DNA of 64,000 nt from Trileptium ribeirensis (lineage: Eukaryota; Nematoda; Enoplea; Enoplida; Thoracostomopsidae), in contig JASANE010000546.1 of NCBI GenBank assembly GCA_030248225.1, forward strand, positions 36,411-100,410, in the 5' to 3' direction. How positions within the stretch are numbered: position 1 is the first letter of the stretch; the number at the start of each line of letters is the position of its first letter. The notes under the pieces are model-generated. The model saw only the letters and a program-made list of their open reading frames with translations, searched no databases and was not told the DNA's origin. Below, piece by piece: positions 18,024-29,764 of this stretch. Both the position numbers and the translations under genes were made by a program.

Positions 18024-19858
18024 ATGTCCATCATACCGTCGTAGGTTATGAAATAAACCGTGACGTCACGACTAAGATGGTAGCCAATGTTACATTTGAG
18101 GTGTGCTGCACCACGATAACGCCCACATATATGACAATGATCCTTAGCTTTGTTGTCTTTTGTCAACCACCCACCACATAGATAACACTTTATCGCATCC
18201 CTATGATTGATACGATCTTCATCTGTCATTATGATTGATTTTTGGTTGTTCATAAGATGTTCTTGGAACGATGTTGAGAGTTCTATCACATTGCGAAGAA
18301 ATTTCTTGACCACGTCGTCACCGCGATATACAATGGGGTCTCCAATTTTGATCATGTCGTAACAGCACCCAAACGCTTCCACTAGACCATATCCACATGG
18401 GGTATGTCGCTGATATACGCTAGTGTATGATGTAGTAGATGAAGGTTCACATGTATCAATTTTTTGTAGTATACATTCGAAGTCCGCGTAAATAACGTAT
18501 GGTGCACGTTGCATGCGTTGAAGGTTGCGAAATTCGAGAGTTGAGTTGGGAAGGGGGACCTGTACGCGAGATGGTTGGTCGTTGCGACATTGTTTCACAT
18601 GTTCATTGCGTTGTTCCCTGGTGTAGCATGGAATTAAACACTTGTCGCAAAAATATTTCTTCGTCTTATGTCGTCTTTGATCATGTAATAATGCATCCAA
18701 GCTGCGTACCAAACAATAATGTCCTTTGTATAATAGGAGATGGATATATTGCTGGTGTAGAGTCTTTGAAATGTATAGTGGGTAAATATCGCCATCCTCC
18801 AATCCATAAACGTTCACTGCTATATTGTTTTGCAGCTCGACTCGTGGTATGTCGAGAAGCCTGACGGGGTATTCGATTCCATCCATATTGAGTTCTTCCG
18901 CAAATGGTTCGTAGTTGCTAACTCGTTCCGCGTGTTGCTTGTAATCCAACGGTTTAACCGCGGCCAAGACCGACCACAAGAAGCATTTGTTGTCGTTGTT
19001 CTGAATGTTGAGAACAGCATGCTTGTTTCGAATTGACGCTGGAAGTTGGTGGTATGAAGACGCTCTTAGGGGTCGGTAGATGCTGATATGAACATCAGCG
19101 TGTTTCACATCTTGTAGAATCCAACCTGATCCGCGTGCCTCGAAATCCTCGAAATTCTTGGTGATTTCTTGATAAACATCTGCAATTTCATCCGGTACGT
19201 TTGATCCTGGTAGTATCGATCGTGATTTTGCGTTAAAATGTGCTATCATGGTCGACCCGTCGAGCTTTGTGAGAACGCACTGAACGCTGATCCACAACTT
19301 GACTCCATGCTGTCGTCGCCGAAAAACTATATTTTCCAATATCGATCTTGATTGATTGAGGAACGTTGAAAGATCGTTAATTACATGCTTCGGGACCATG
19401 TAGTAACTGCGAATATATCCTTTGAGTGCGGTGATCCATTGACATACGTCGATTGATTTTGTTTGTTCCACCAATGTTGTCTGCTGCTTGCACCCGTTTG
19501 TATTGTTCGCCATATTCGTCAATTTATCGAGATCATCTTCAACACATCGCGTTTTTGCTGGTATTATTTCATCTCGGTCCGCCGATCGTTTCTGCGCCGT
19601 TGTTTCGTACTGTGGTACTGCTTGACTGAGCTCTGAAACGCTGTTGTGCTGCTTGTCTGATATCTTAGATTTTTGACCTGTTGACGTTGTCTGGTTGTGC
19701 CATCGCTTGACGTGTCGCACCAACGTGTCTTTGCGTGAAAACACATTGCCACATTGTTCGCACTTCCATTCCATCGCTTTGTGAATACTTTGATTGTGTC
19801 GTGTTAAATGATCACGTCTCGAGAATTCGATATTACATTGAACACACCGTAGTGCCAT
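18020..19858 (-). pseudogene. Protein-primed DNA polymerase B, N-terminal part, ends at a frameshift
   Basis: 612 codons from ATG 19858. Two C2H2 zinc fingers at residues 5-26 and 33-54 open the protein. A mid region with a Cys cluster (CDKCLIPC...H...C) follows, then exonuclease motif I YADFEC (D459, E461), and near the end a second zinc/HNH-like cluster (CYLCGG...DHCHICGRYRGAAH...C). The frame leaves homology in the last dozen codons, where the Exo II segment should start, because of a one-base deletion relative to the downstream frame. The defect could be a real mutation or a sequencing error. The ATG directly follows a weak motif copy (CTCTTAAAAGC), and a TATA box lies about 127 nt upstream. 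Confidence 0.85.
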
Positions 19859-19990
19859 AGCTTTTAAGAGATTATAACGTAAATTAAGTTACTAGCTTTA
19901 TTAATAATTTCCTAAAATCAATGACTGTTTGTTAGTGAGGCAAAACGAGAATTATTTGAAAAATATAAATTCACTTCTTTTTATACTCTA
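19859..19990 (-). promoter_or_regulatory. Polymerase gene promoter: TATA box and weak element motif
   Basis: Minus-strand TATAAAAAG at 19977-19985 is followed 28 nt later by TTCAAAT (A near 19957), a plausible start site, leaving a leader of about 100 nt. CTCTTAAAAGC at 19859-19870 abuts the ATG, so it does not share the 32-nt spacing of the other genes. Confidence 0.5.
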
Positions 19991-20109
19991 AAATCTGGCA
20001 CTGTGCCAACCAGCTAAACCACGCGCTGGTAGGGAAGAACATGTTTGAGTAATCTAATACATACACCAAATCTCCGATTTTCGAAAACTGTGCCTAAGAT
20101 TGCGATGGG

Positions 20110-20545
20110 TATGTTTCCCAGTGGAGAATAATGTGCTACCTCTATGGGTATATTAAAACACCAAAAACACTATACGCCTCTACGGACGTGTTAAAAAGCC
20201 TAAAACAATATTACACCCTTATGGATTTGTTAAAATACGGAAAATATTATCATACACTTACAGATGTGTTAAAACGTCGAAAGCAATATTACACCGTTAC
20301 GGGTGTGTTAAAATGTCGAAAACACCATTACACCCTTACGAATGTGTTTTCTAGTCGAAAATAATGTATTACTCCGACGAGAGTGTTTCCTGGTTGGAAA
20401 TAATGTATTACCCTGATGGTAGTGTTTCCTGGTCGCAAATAATATACTACCCTTACGGATATGTTTTCTAGTAGAAAAAATATACTACCCCGACAAGAGT
20501 GTTTGCTGATCGAAAATAATATACTGCCTTTAGGGATGTGTTTTA
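20110..20545. repeat. Tandem array of ~40-bp units with inner palindromes
   Basis: About ten diverged units such as TTACACCCTTACGGATGTGTT followed by AAAA(T/C)GTCGAAAA. Each unit has an imperfect palindrome (ACACC...GGGTGT) and so could form a small hairpin. It lies beyond the start of the polymerase gene, where a terminal or origin region of the element would be expected. Confidence 0.7.
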
Positions 20546-23167
20546 AAATGGAATGCGCATAGCACTGTAATGAGTATGTTTGCTATCCACAGTGATGACC
20601 ATCTTCCCAATTAGTCCTGATATAAACACCATACAAAGTTCCACCATGTTGAAAACAGGGATGCAGGGAAGGAAAGATTTAGAATTTCGTACACATAGGT
20701 ACCAAAAATTGTTTGGTCATTTAGTTGCCCCCCCGTAAAACAAATTTCTGCCTACACCTCTGGTTAGGAAGTTGGTGAAATATACCACTACGTATCATTT
20801 ATTATTAGTTTGGTTAAGAGCAGGATAAAACAGAGAGCTATAAATACGACCATCCATGGTCACGTCACGAGTCAAATGAAACCTTATTTAAAACCAAACT
20901 GAAGCCTAAAAATGAACATAAGGTGCTTGCATATTATATGAGCGTCACCTAATTAAATATTCTGATTTTTGTGCATAGCTAATGAGATATCTTGGCATAT
21001 GGTGTTTGCATACTTAATGAGCGTTAAGTAATTAAATATTCTGAGTTTTATGCATATTAAATGAGGTTGAGTTGTATAACTGACGTAACGTTTCTGTTTT
21101 GTTTTATTAAAAAGATTTAATTTTAACAGAGACACCTTAATATTTCAGCTTATCAAATCAACGAAAATTAAAGCTATATATATATATATATGTGAAGTAG
21201 ACATGTATACCAATATATATGTATGCCTGCGCACCTATGTACATACATTCAACCAACACACGACTCACCAACCGCCGACCTCCGCCGGCGGGGGGTAAAA
21301 CCCCCATTTTTCATCTACTGATGCAAAGGGAGAGAGATATGAGAGAATATATATATAGAAGAGATTTGGCGCGCTAGCTATGATAGATATATCAACGACG
21401 ACCAATCATAAACTACTCGCCCACGACCCATGACAAACCCACCAACAGCTTCAGCACCATACTACGCTTTCAGGCACTACAGAACGCACGAACGACGTAT
21501 CCGAACCCACAGCCACAAACTAGTAGCTACGCGAACCGAGTAGACATTGCAGAGGAACGGACATAAACAGGGAGAGAGCGGAAAACAGAAGAGCAACACA
21601 AAACAGAAAAAATCGAATGGAAGGGGAAGAACGACACAGACCGAGCAAGAACAGAGACAAGAGCACCACGCACGCGCGCAGCGGGCCACACGGATCACAC
21701 CGAGAACGAGAAGAACGAAAACTACACACACTACGTCTACCACAAACACCAAAAGCAATACAACGACTAGAAAAGCATAATGAAAAATGACAACAGAATA
21801 AGAAGGTACAGGGAGACGAGGAGACCAAATGACCCCGCCAAGCTACACTCCATTAGATAGGAGTCTGGAACACGCGCGGAACCACAGCATATTCAAAGAA
21901 TCAAGAGAACAAGATAGAAGACGAGAAGACACGAGAATAGACAAGACAGAGAAGACAAGAAGCGAAACGAAGGGACAAGAAGAACGAAAAGGGACGAGAG
22001 ACGAGAAAGAAAGAAAAGAGAAAGAGGAATCATGAAAATCTCTTTTTTCTCTGTCGCGTCATTCATAAATCAGTTTTGGATGGACGGATTTCGGCAATTT
22101 TTTATTTAGAAATAGTGACGACGATGTACCGTTTAGTTGTATACTAACAGCTCCGACCCGATCTTTCCGGTTTTTAAGGGTTCGTCGTCAAATCTAACCA
22201 TACGTATACACGTTTTTCACAGCCCATATCTCGCCATAGAGGCTTCGCATAGAAAAATAGAGAATCAACTTATCGAGATATACAACTTTACTAACAATGT
22301 TTTTTGTGGGAGCACTCACTGGGCCCGAATATGGTTCTAGTCCGAATATAATATAGCCAGAAATAGCGATTTTTCACATTTCGTCGTGTTAATGTTTATT
22401 TTTACGTACAATGCGTATCTATTAGATTATCAAGCACACTGGATACGATGGCTTTGCCATCTTGAGTCTAAATTGACTATATTATACCTTTTTATGGGGT
22501 TTGAAGGGTTTCAGACGATTTCATTTGGTTTATGGTCACTCAATCCGATTTCCAGAATATTGCCGACCTTCAATAATTTGGTATATGGTACATATATCTT
22601 CAGTAATTTGGTATATATAATCGAAAATACTCTATAATATATGGAGACTTTTCTGTATGCTGAATGCGGTGTTTGGCTGTATAGACTACAGCATGCATAT
22701 TTCATGGGTTTTCAAATGGTGTAGGCTCAATGAACACAATTTTCAAAATATAGTTTGTCTTGGGTTGTTCAATTATGTATTGTATACAGGTCATCAAAAA
22801 TTGTCTATATAGTTTTTCCGGCAGGCTGAATACGATAGTTTGGTTATCTAGAGCCAGACACAAGTAGTTGATGCGTTGTTAGTTGTTTTCGATGGGTGCA
22901 GTCTTCAAGAGGTCTTCGGGTGGTATGTACATCAAACACAGCGTGTTACATCAATTAAACAAAATGATAAATTAATCAAAAATGAAATCACGCCCGCTCT
23001 GTTTCACCCTCCATCGCATGCGAGATACTCATTTGTTGAGCTTAGCTTTTCACAATAATTACTATTTAAATTATTGTGTTATCATGGAGGTGGTGGAAGG
23101 GGAAAGTTTAATCTTTAACGATGAAGCATAGAATACAATTCTGGAGAACTGTATATATGTTTTTCAG
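20546..23167. other. Non-coding stretch with purine-rich and AT-rich segments
   Basis: No gene seen. 20920-21065 holds a diverged direct duplication (both copies contain ATTAAATATTCTGA). 21175-21230 is TA-rich. 21545-22035 is strongly purine-rich (GAAGA, GAGAA, AAGAG) on the plus strand. 22100-22800 is AT-rich without features. The right end of the Maverick-like element should lie somewhere near 20.5-21 kb, but I could not locate it. Confidence 0.5.
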
Positions 23168-23385
23168 ATAAGCCAAAAATTGATTCATTTTCACCTATTG
23201 ATAAACCAAATACAGTAATGGTTCGTCAGCTTCCTGGACAATCAGCGGAACTACGTTGTGTTGTAAGCGGAATCCCCGACCCCAGCATTGAATTTGTGCG
23301 CGGAGATAGTGGGACGACTGTACTGCCGTCGGAAAGTGTTACAATCGAAACCGAACAAGGAAATCCAGCTACTGCAACGATTAAG
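23168..23385 (+). CDS. NCAM-like exon: first half of last Ig domain
   Basis: It begins after TTTTTCAG and ends before GTATT. Phase in is 1 (two bases complete a codon); phase out is 0. The product holds the first Ig Cys (SAELRCVVSG) and the strand with SIEFVRGD, where Phe replaces the usual Trp of the Ig core, and ends in ATATIK. Confidence 0.85.
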
Positions 23386-24352
23386 GTATTATTTATTGTT
23401 GTTGAGCGGAGCTCGGCAAAGCCGAGCGAAGCGTTTTTATTTTCTGTCTGGGAGTAAAAAGGTCGATGTCCGTTCGTTCGTTCGGTCCGACGGATCTCAA
23501 TAACCACTGAACGGATTTTAAAAAAACTTTTTTTTTGTTTGAAAGCCTATCATGTCAGAGTGTGCACCTGATATTTGGGATTAAAAAATTTTGAGTGGTT
23601 AATTAGTAATTAGCTAATTAGTTAATTTTATGCAGCTAAAATGGAGAATTTTGCAATATTTGTGTTATTTATTGAAATAGAGTCGTTTCGATCGAACCAT
23701 TATAGGTTTTTGGGTCGAAGAATTCAAATATAATATTTTACCAATGATTAAGCCCTATGCAATGTAGTTACAACAACATGAAATTGAGTACATTCGTAAT
23801 GCCACAGCCCAAGCTCCGCTCACAAATGTAGTTCCACTACCGACTAGTTGAGCACATTTTGATATAGCATGAATTTCTCTATCACTGGTGCTAGTTAATA
23901 GTAGTTAATATAATAAGTAATACAATAAAGTACTTGTATACGTTGAGCATGATTGTGCCCTCACTTTTTCAACAAATTTAAGAATATAATTTTTTTAATT
24001 AAATGAACGAATTCGAATGCTTGAAGTTATATTTTGGCTTAAATGTATACCTGATGTTTATATTGAAAGTAGGAAAAATATATTGCACATGTAAGACAGT
24101 TTTTTCTGATTGTTGAAATAAGCAACGTAAGGGTGTTAGTTATCAGGCTAGTATCGATTAGGAAACAAGTCTCGATTCTCAGATGAACATTATGCTTACA
24201 TAGTTTGCAGCAAAAACTCTCATCATTATTTGGAGTAAACGCAAATATTAGCGTTGAAGTAAATCGTTTTTATTGCAATTTAATATTCAGTAAATATTCT
24301 CCATTTTACCAGAAGTCAGCACAAATATTTTTAGCATCTGAATTATTTTTAG
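23386..24352 (+). other. Intron with an unidentified interspersed repeat near its start
   Basis: At about 23400-23540 the sequence GAGCTCGGCAAAGCCGAGC forms a palindrome, followed by words (ACGGATCTCAATAACC) also present in the repeats at 25.4 and 29.8 kb. The rest is AT-rich with nothing recognised. Confidence 0.5.
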
Positions 24353-24452
24353 TTCAACTCGTTGAACAATGATGAGTTTGGCGCATACACATGTCGAGCT
24401 TCTAACACTTGGGACACTGTAGATTCGACACCTGTAAAGCTTATACTAGTTG
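24353..24452 (+). CDS. NCAM-like exon: second half of last Ig domain
   Basis: It begins after TTTTTAG (phase 0) and ends before GTGAGT (phase 1). It encodes NNDEFGAYTCRASNTWD, the classic Ig F-strand D-x-G-x-Y-x-C with the second Cys, and ends in VKLILV. Confidence 0.88.
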
Positions 24453-25080
24453 GTGAGTCTATTATTAGTTTTATTATGCAGCTCTTGTCCACAATATGAA
24501 TCAGTACTGCTGTTTGTGGCGATTGCAATAGCCAATGCGACATAATCATTGCGTAGACAAGACCCATTTGGCATTAGCTGGCTACAGGTGCATTCTGGGA
24601 GAAAACGAATACTGACAGTATAATTTGTCGCCGCTTGAATTGCTGCATATTTTTGTTACTCCTGATCAGAGTTTTGTGGTTTCGCGAGTACATAATTTAG
24701 CTATGCAGCACTACGATTACCGTTTGTATCACCATTTTTCAGATAGACCTATTTAAAAACTTATATAAATGGGTCTATTTGTCTCCACTACAGAGCTTTT
24801 ACTATACTAAACAGGAAGAAATCTAAAAATTAAAATGAATGTTGTTTTGCTATTCGAAAAAAATTCTAAACCATTTCGCAAGAATATTTCGATGCATTTC
24901 AATGAAGGTATATGTTGGAACTTTAAAGTAAAAATTTGGAAAAAATTGATAATAATGACGACTGAGTGCAGGAACGCAGTATTACATCGGTTAAAGAAAG
25001 TTTCTGGAGACGATATTTAAAAACTAAATGGACTTTCGGCCTAAATGACAAATTTGTTAATGAATCTTATAACCATCCAG

Positions 25081-25260
25081 CAGGGAATAACCGGAACCGG
25101 AACTGACCATTTAAACCGGATCCGTAACCGGAATTTTCCAATTTGTCGAAAATTTCAAACAAAATTTTAAAAATTCCTGTTCTGCTATGGTTTTTGCCTT
25201 TTGCCGGAACCGCAATCGGAACACACTTTTCGCCGGAACCGGAATTCCGGTTACTCCCTG
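25081..25260. mobile_element. hAT-type MITE with 8-bp target duplication
   Basis: 180 bp with inverted ends CAGGGAATAACCGGAA and its near-complement TTCCGGTTACTCCCTG. It is flanked on both sides by CCATCCAG, an exact 8-bp duplication as made by hAT transposases. No coding capacity. A related, decayed copy lies in each arm of the inverted duplication near 47.8-47.9 kb and 59.2-59.3 kb. Confidence 0.88.
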
Positions 25261-25393
25261 CCATCCAGTATGTTATAATTTTATGGGTATGGTTAAATGT
25301 GGGACTAAAAGTCATTCAAGGCGCAGGGCAAGTAGATTGATAGATAGATGGTCCATTAAAGTTTTAAATCAACTTACTCAATCTATTGACTAG

Positions 25394-26120
25394 TGAAGCT
25401 CGCTTGCGAGCCAGAATTCGAGTGGTGAGAACAATCCCCCGAAGCAGAAGTGTGAAAAATATTTGACACTCGCAATGAGCTTGTCGGCCCAGAAAACCCC
25501 ATAACCGACACTAAAACCAACAATAAACACACATTCAGGTGCTTTTCCCACGACTTCTCACCAAAAATTTCGAAAACGTCATTTTTTTATGCCAAGTATG
25601 AAGTGTAAAAAAATAATTGCCCAACAGTATTTTTAACACTTGCAATGAGTTTATCTGCCCAGAAAACCCCATATAAGACACTTAAAGCAACAAAAACACA
25701 CATTTAGGTGCATTTCCCACGACTTTTCACCAAATATGAAATTTGGCGCCAACTATAAGCTTATAGATTCCAGATTCGGAAGTAGTTGAAAAACTTGTTA
25801 TATATCATTGGAAAGCTATGGTAAAGCTACATGGAATATGCCTATTAGTTTGCGGATACCTCGTTTACTTTATGAGAAAAGTCGCAAAAACTGGAGGGGT
25901 GCCCGAAAAATAGGCCAAACTTTTCCTACGGCAAAAAATTCAAAAATCGGGATCCGTCACTACACCTAAATTGCCCATTGCGGTTCGAATGAGCTATCTT
26001 GCATCAAAATCCGCCCAACCGTTATCGAGATCCAGGTTCGACACACACGCACAGATAGGACTTCCTCAACCCCCCTCCAGAACCAAAATTGAAAATTCTC
26101 GTTCCAGTCGAATTCAATTA
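25394..26120 (+). repeat. Interspersed repeat copy 1 (unidentified family)
   Basis: It begins GTGAAGCTCGCTTGCGAGC (a palindromic word) and ends near GAAAATTCTCGTTCCAGTCG. The same sequence occurs inverted at 29765-30470. Here an inner segment of about 200 bp (with GCCCAGAAAACCCCAT and CACGACTTNTCACC) is present twice. No protein coding seen. Confidence 0.75.
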
Positions 26121-26992
26121 GGGAAGTTATATATGGATATGTTTTTTAACGCAAATTCGCAATTCTAATATGTTATATAATAGTGTATGTTAACGGTGAT
26201 CATAAATGTAGCTTCCAAAATATTATGAGGTATGATATTGATAAGCCGATATTTGATATTCTCGAATTCAAATAATGTCTAGTAATAAACATGAATACCG
26301 TAAAAGGAGAAGCTTTCTAAAAATAGAATATGATAACCCAGGTTTTGATAAATTTAGTCTCGCTAAAATTTTTTAAAATCATTATAAATTTATGGCCTAA
26401 GGAATCTTTGCCTGATAATACATATCACTGGGCTAATCCAATATTCTGTTTCACATACCATAACCCAATAAGGACTGCTGATGTTTAAGTATAGACAAAC
26501 GGTTTGTGAATTAGATATTAGAGAATATTTTTCGGATAATACAGTATGTTCATGTGATTCATTTAGGTATATGTATCCAGTACACAATCATTGTAACAGA
26601 TGATTTAACAATAATCTGTAGAAACAATTTTAGAAAAAATTTAGATTATGATCCTTCATACATATTACACAGAAAGGTTAATCCATATAAATAAATAAAA
26701 ATTTAATTTTCATCATAGTTTGAACTCATTATATCAACAAATTAATCGATAATTTTCTAGATGTAAACAAGTTATGGTTTAGCGAGTGAAAAATGCATGT
26801 ATGCCATGCAATTGCATAATATCATGAAATTAAATTTAAAATGGTCACTTGTGATACGGTTTTAAGTTCCAGTGATTGGAAATTTATTCAAATATTAAAA
26901 CATAAATATGTTATAAATATCACAGGTAAGACACCTTAAAATTCAGTTTTGTTTGTAAAAAGTTTATATTTACGCTATTGCTAGATAATTGT

Positions 26993-27898
26993 GTTATAAG
27001 TCCCGCGAACAACTGATTTAAAGTGATGTGTATTTACAAAGAAGCAGAAGGGCCGAGAATATTATTACAGAACAAGAATGTTTTATGATTCGTATCTTTT
27101 ATTGATAAATTTATTTGCTGGGACAAAGTAAGATTGTCTTTTATTCAAGCTTTACCAAAATTTTCATAAAAACCCGATTAACTTTAGGTATATACTTTTG
27201 AGCATATTTGTTTATAACAAATGAGTATATAAGATGCTGTGTAGTGTGTTCAGATTCATACATATTGCAAAATATAAGAGCTTTCATAAGACGATGTTAT
27301 AAGTCCCGCGAACAACTGATTTAAAGTGATGTGTATTTACAAAGAAGCAGAAGGGCCGAGAATATTATTACAGAACAAGAATGTTTTATGATTCGTATCT
27401 TTTATTGATAAATTTATTTTCTGGGACAAAGTAAGATTGTCTTTTATTCAAGCTTTACCAAAATTTTCATAAAAACCCGATTAACTTTAGGTATATACTT
27501 TTGAGCATATTTGTTTATAACAAATGAGTATATAAGATGCTGTGTAGTGTGTTCAGATTCATACATATTGCAAAATATAAGAGCTTTCATAAAACGATGT
27601 TATAAGTCCCGCGAACAACTGATTTAAAGTGATGTGTATTTACAAAGAAGCAGAAGGGCCGAGAATATTATTACAGAACAAGAATGTTTTATGATTCGTA
27701 TCTTTTATTGATAAATTTATTTGCTGGGACAAAGTAAGATTGTCTTTTATTCAAGCTTTACCAAAATTTCATAAAAACCCGATTAACTTTAGGTATATAA
27801 TTTTGAGCATATTTGTTTATAACAAATGAGTATATAAGATGCTGTGTAGTGTGTTCAGATTCATACATATTGCAAAATATAAGAGCTTTCATAAAACC
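26993..27898. repeat. Three tandem copies of a 303-bp unit
   Basis: Units begin at 26993, 27296 and 27599 with GTTATAAGTCCCGCGAACAA and are almost identical, differing at a handful of positions. Recent tandem amplification inside an intron. No open frame of note. Confidence 0.92.
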
Positions 27899-28718
27899 AT
27901 TATTTGCAGTAATGATAGAAAATTATACAGGTACATAAAGGTCTTAATATTAAAAGGAATGTCCTTACAGGCAATGTCCTTGCAGGTTTTGATTTTACAA
28001 CTATGCACGCTAAACTAGAAGCATACTGTCGATAGACTCTCTATAGTCGCCGACGATAGTTTTGCTATGTTTAATAAGAATTTGATTGCTTCTAACGAGG
28101 CAGAATCATTTGTTGTAATTCTTCTGTTAAAAATGCTACTTACGATTGTGTCGATTAGTTATGGGCAAAAAATCCAGATATATGGACACGATTTCATATC
28201 CGAATATACGCGGCGTCAGGATATGCGGATATTCTGACATTGCATCCGGTGCGCAGTTGCACCATTATGCTGATTTAGAAGCCGCAAACAGTTTATTTGA
28301 GATTACCGAAAATACACTGTTTACAAATATGTTTTCCTGTTGTCTTTTGAGAAGAGAATTATTGTCGTTATTGTGCGTCGGTCAGCTTTAGCGTATATAT
28401 TTGTCTTAGGCTAACGATGCGAAGGTACTTCAAGTGGCAGTCCCAGCTTAATGTTTAGTTGGAACCTCAAAATACTACCATTTTCAAAACTTGTTGCTCT
28501 TTTACCGTCTTTTCACCGTAAAACAATTTATGATACGGTGTTGTTGCTGCGGTCAAAATATATTTATAACGCGAATTTAAACTATATTTTTAATTTCTAT
28601 AACTAAAAAACATGTCGATATTTCGTATTTTCCTTGTTTTTTCAAATATTTTTTATCTCCTCGCTGGATGTATTCCCTTTGGAAAACACTTCAAATGTGC
28701 CTTAAATTTTGCGAACAG

Positions 28719-28958
28719 TTAATAAAACTGCGGTCAGCATAGTTCGAAACATCTCCGCAGGTGTCGTTGTTTCAGAAAAGCCGACCAATCCAGATTCAAC
28801 ACAGCCAATCGACGTGATCGATAAGATGTCTACGTACGTAACGTTTCGCCTGCCCGAATGGCAGGATTTGGCTGAGGACGATTCGCGCGCGCCCGAACAA
28901 ATCGAAATCGAGTACGGTGTTGACCAAAACTTTGGCGAAAGCGTGAATGTGGATTGGG
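28719..28958 (+). CDS. NCAM-like exon: first half of FnIII domain 1
   Basis: It begins after GCGAACAG, phase 1 (matching the previous exon), and ends before GTTAGT, phase 1. It encodes a linker and the first strands of a fibronectin III domain (STYVTFRLPEWQDL, then PEQIEIEYG). The acceptor has a weak pyrimidine tract. Confidence 0.75.
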
Positions 28959-29764
28959 GTTAGTGCGTATATTTTATATTTATTATGATTTTTTTCGGTG
29001 TCAGAAATTAATGTCTAATTAAGTGTATGGTGTGACAATGTGGTGCATACTTGTCATTTGCGTTAAACCTGCAGTATATGGCAAATCAGTCAATAGCTGT
29101 GGTATGTCTGGTCCCGGTTTGTGCTTGTGCGTCAAAATCACCCAGGTTTGTTATTTTCCTGTAGCCACAGACAAAACTGATTAGTAATAGGTTATATAAC
29201 CCAAAATTATTTTGTTCATTTTTTCCTAGACTAAAGCAATAGGGTTATAATACTCTATATTCCGATCTGATGCTTGTGTTAGATTCATTAATTAAGAATA
29301 TTTAGGTAAACTTTAAATACTTGGTGTTACTGTGGGTTTTGTAATAGTTATGCCTTCTCAAAATAAGTGGAATTCCCAGAATTTTCGGTACTATTTGGCG
29401 AAATTTTGGCCGGGGCCTTTGTCACCTGAAAGTTTTCGTCAACGTCTCTCCCATTTAAACATCTGCCGGTTAAGGCTAAAAATTGATATTTTTAATTCAA
29501 AACAAATTTTTTAAATACAAAGAATTTAGTTTACATTTGTTTCTAGACCCAAATGAGACATTTTTACGGTGTTTTTGAAGCAGTTTATAAAGCAATATTT
29601 ACCATAATTTTTCTACAAACGGCGAAATTTTTTGAATTTATAATTTCGAACCCTCGGTTGAGCGCGGAGGGTACAAGGCACCTGACAAGGTAGCGCAACC
29701 AGGGTTTCACTTGGGATGTATTAGTTACTTTAACATTTCAATGCCAACGGTTTAATTGAATTCG

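Larger units (their letters stand above)
8582..19990 (-). mobile_element. Integrated Maverick/adintovirus-like (Polinton-class) element
   Basis: The gene set is diagnostic: protein-primed polymerase B, chromodomain integrase, packaging ATPase and a major capsid protein, all on one strand and tightly packed. The added NADAR and TBP-like genes are unusual. I looked for terminal inverted repeats on both sides and found none, so the outer limits are unknown; the left edge may have been disturbed by ribozyme-bearing repeats (7.9-8.6 kb) and the right edge lies beyond the array at 20.5 kb. A maturation protease gene, usual in this group, is not visible. Apart from the polymerase frameshift the main frames are open, so the insertion is probably young. 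Confidence 0.93.

Noticed and set aside
21477..21828. Cys/Val-rich minus-strand frames and Arg/Thr-rich plus-strand frames
   Set aside because: They follow from the purine-rich composition of this stretch and have no homology.
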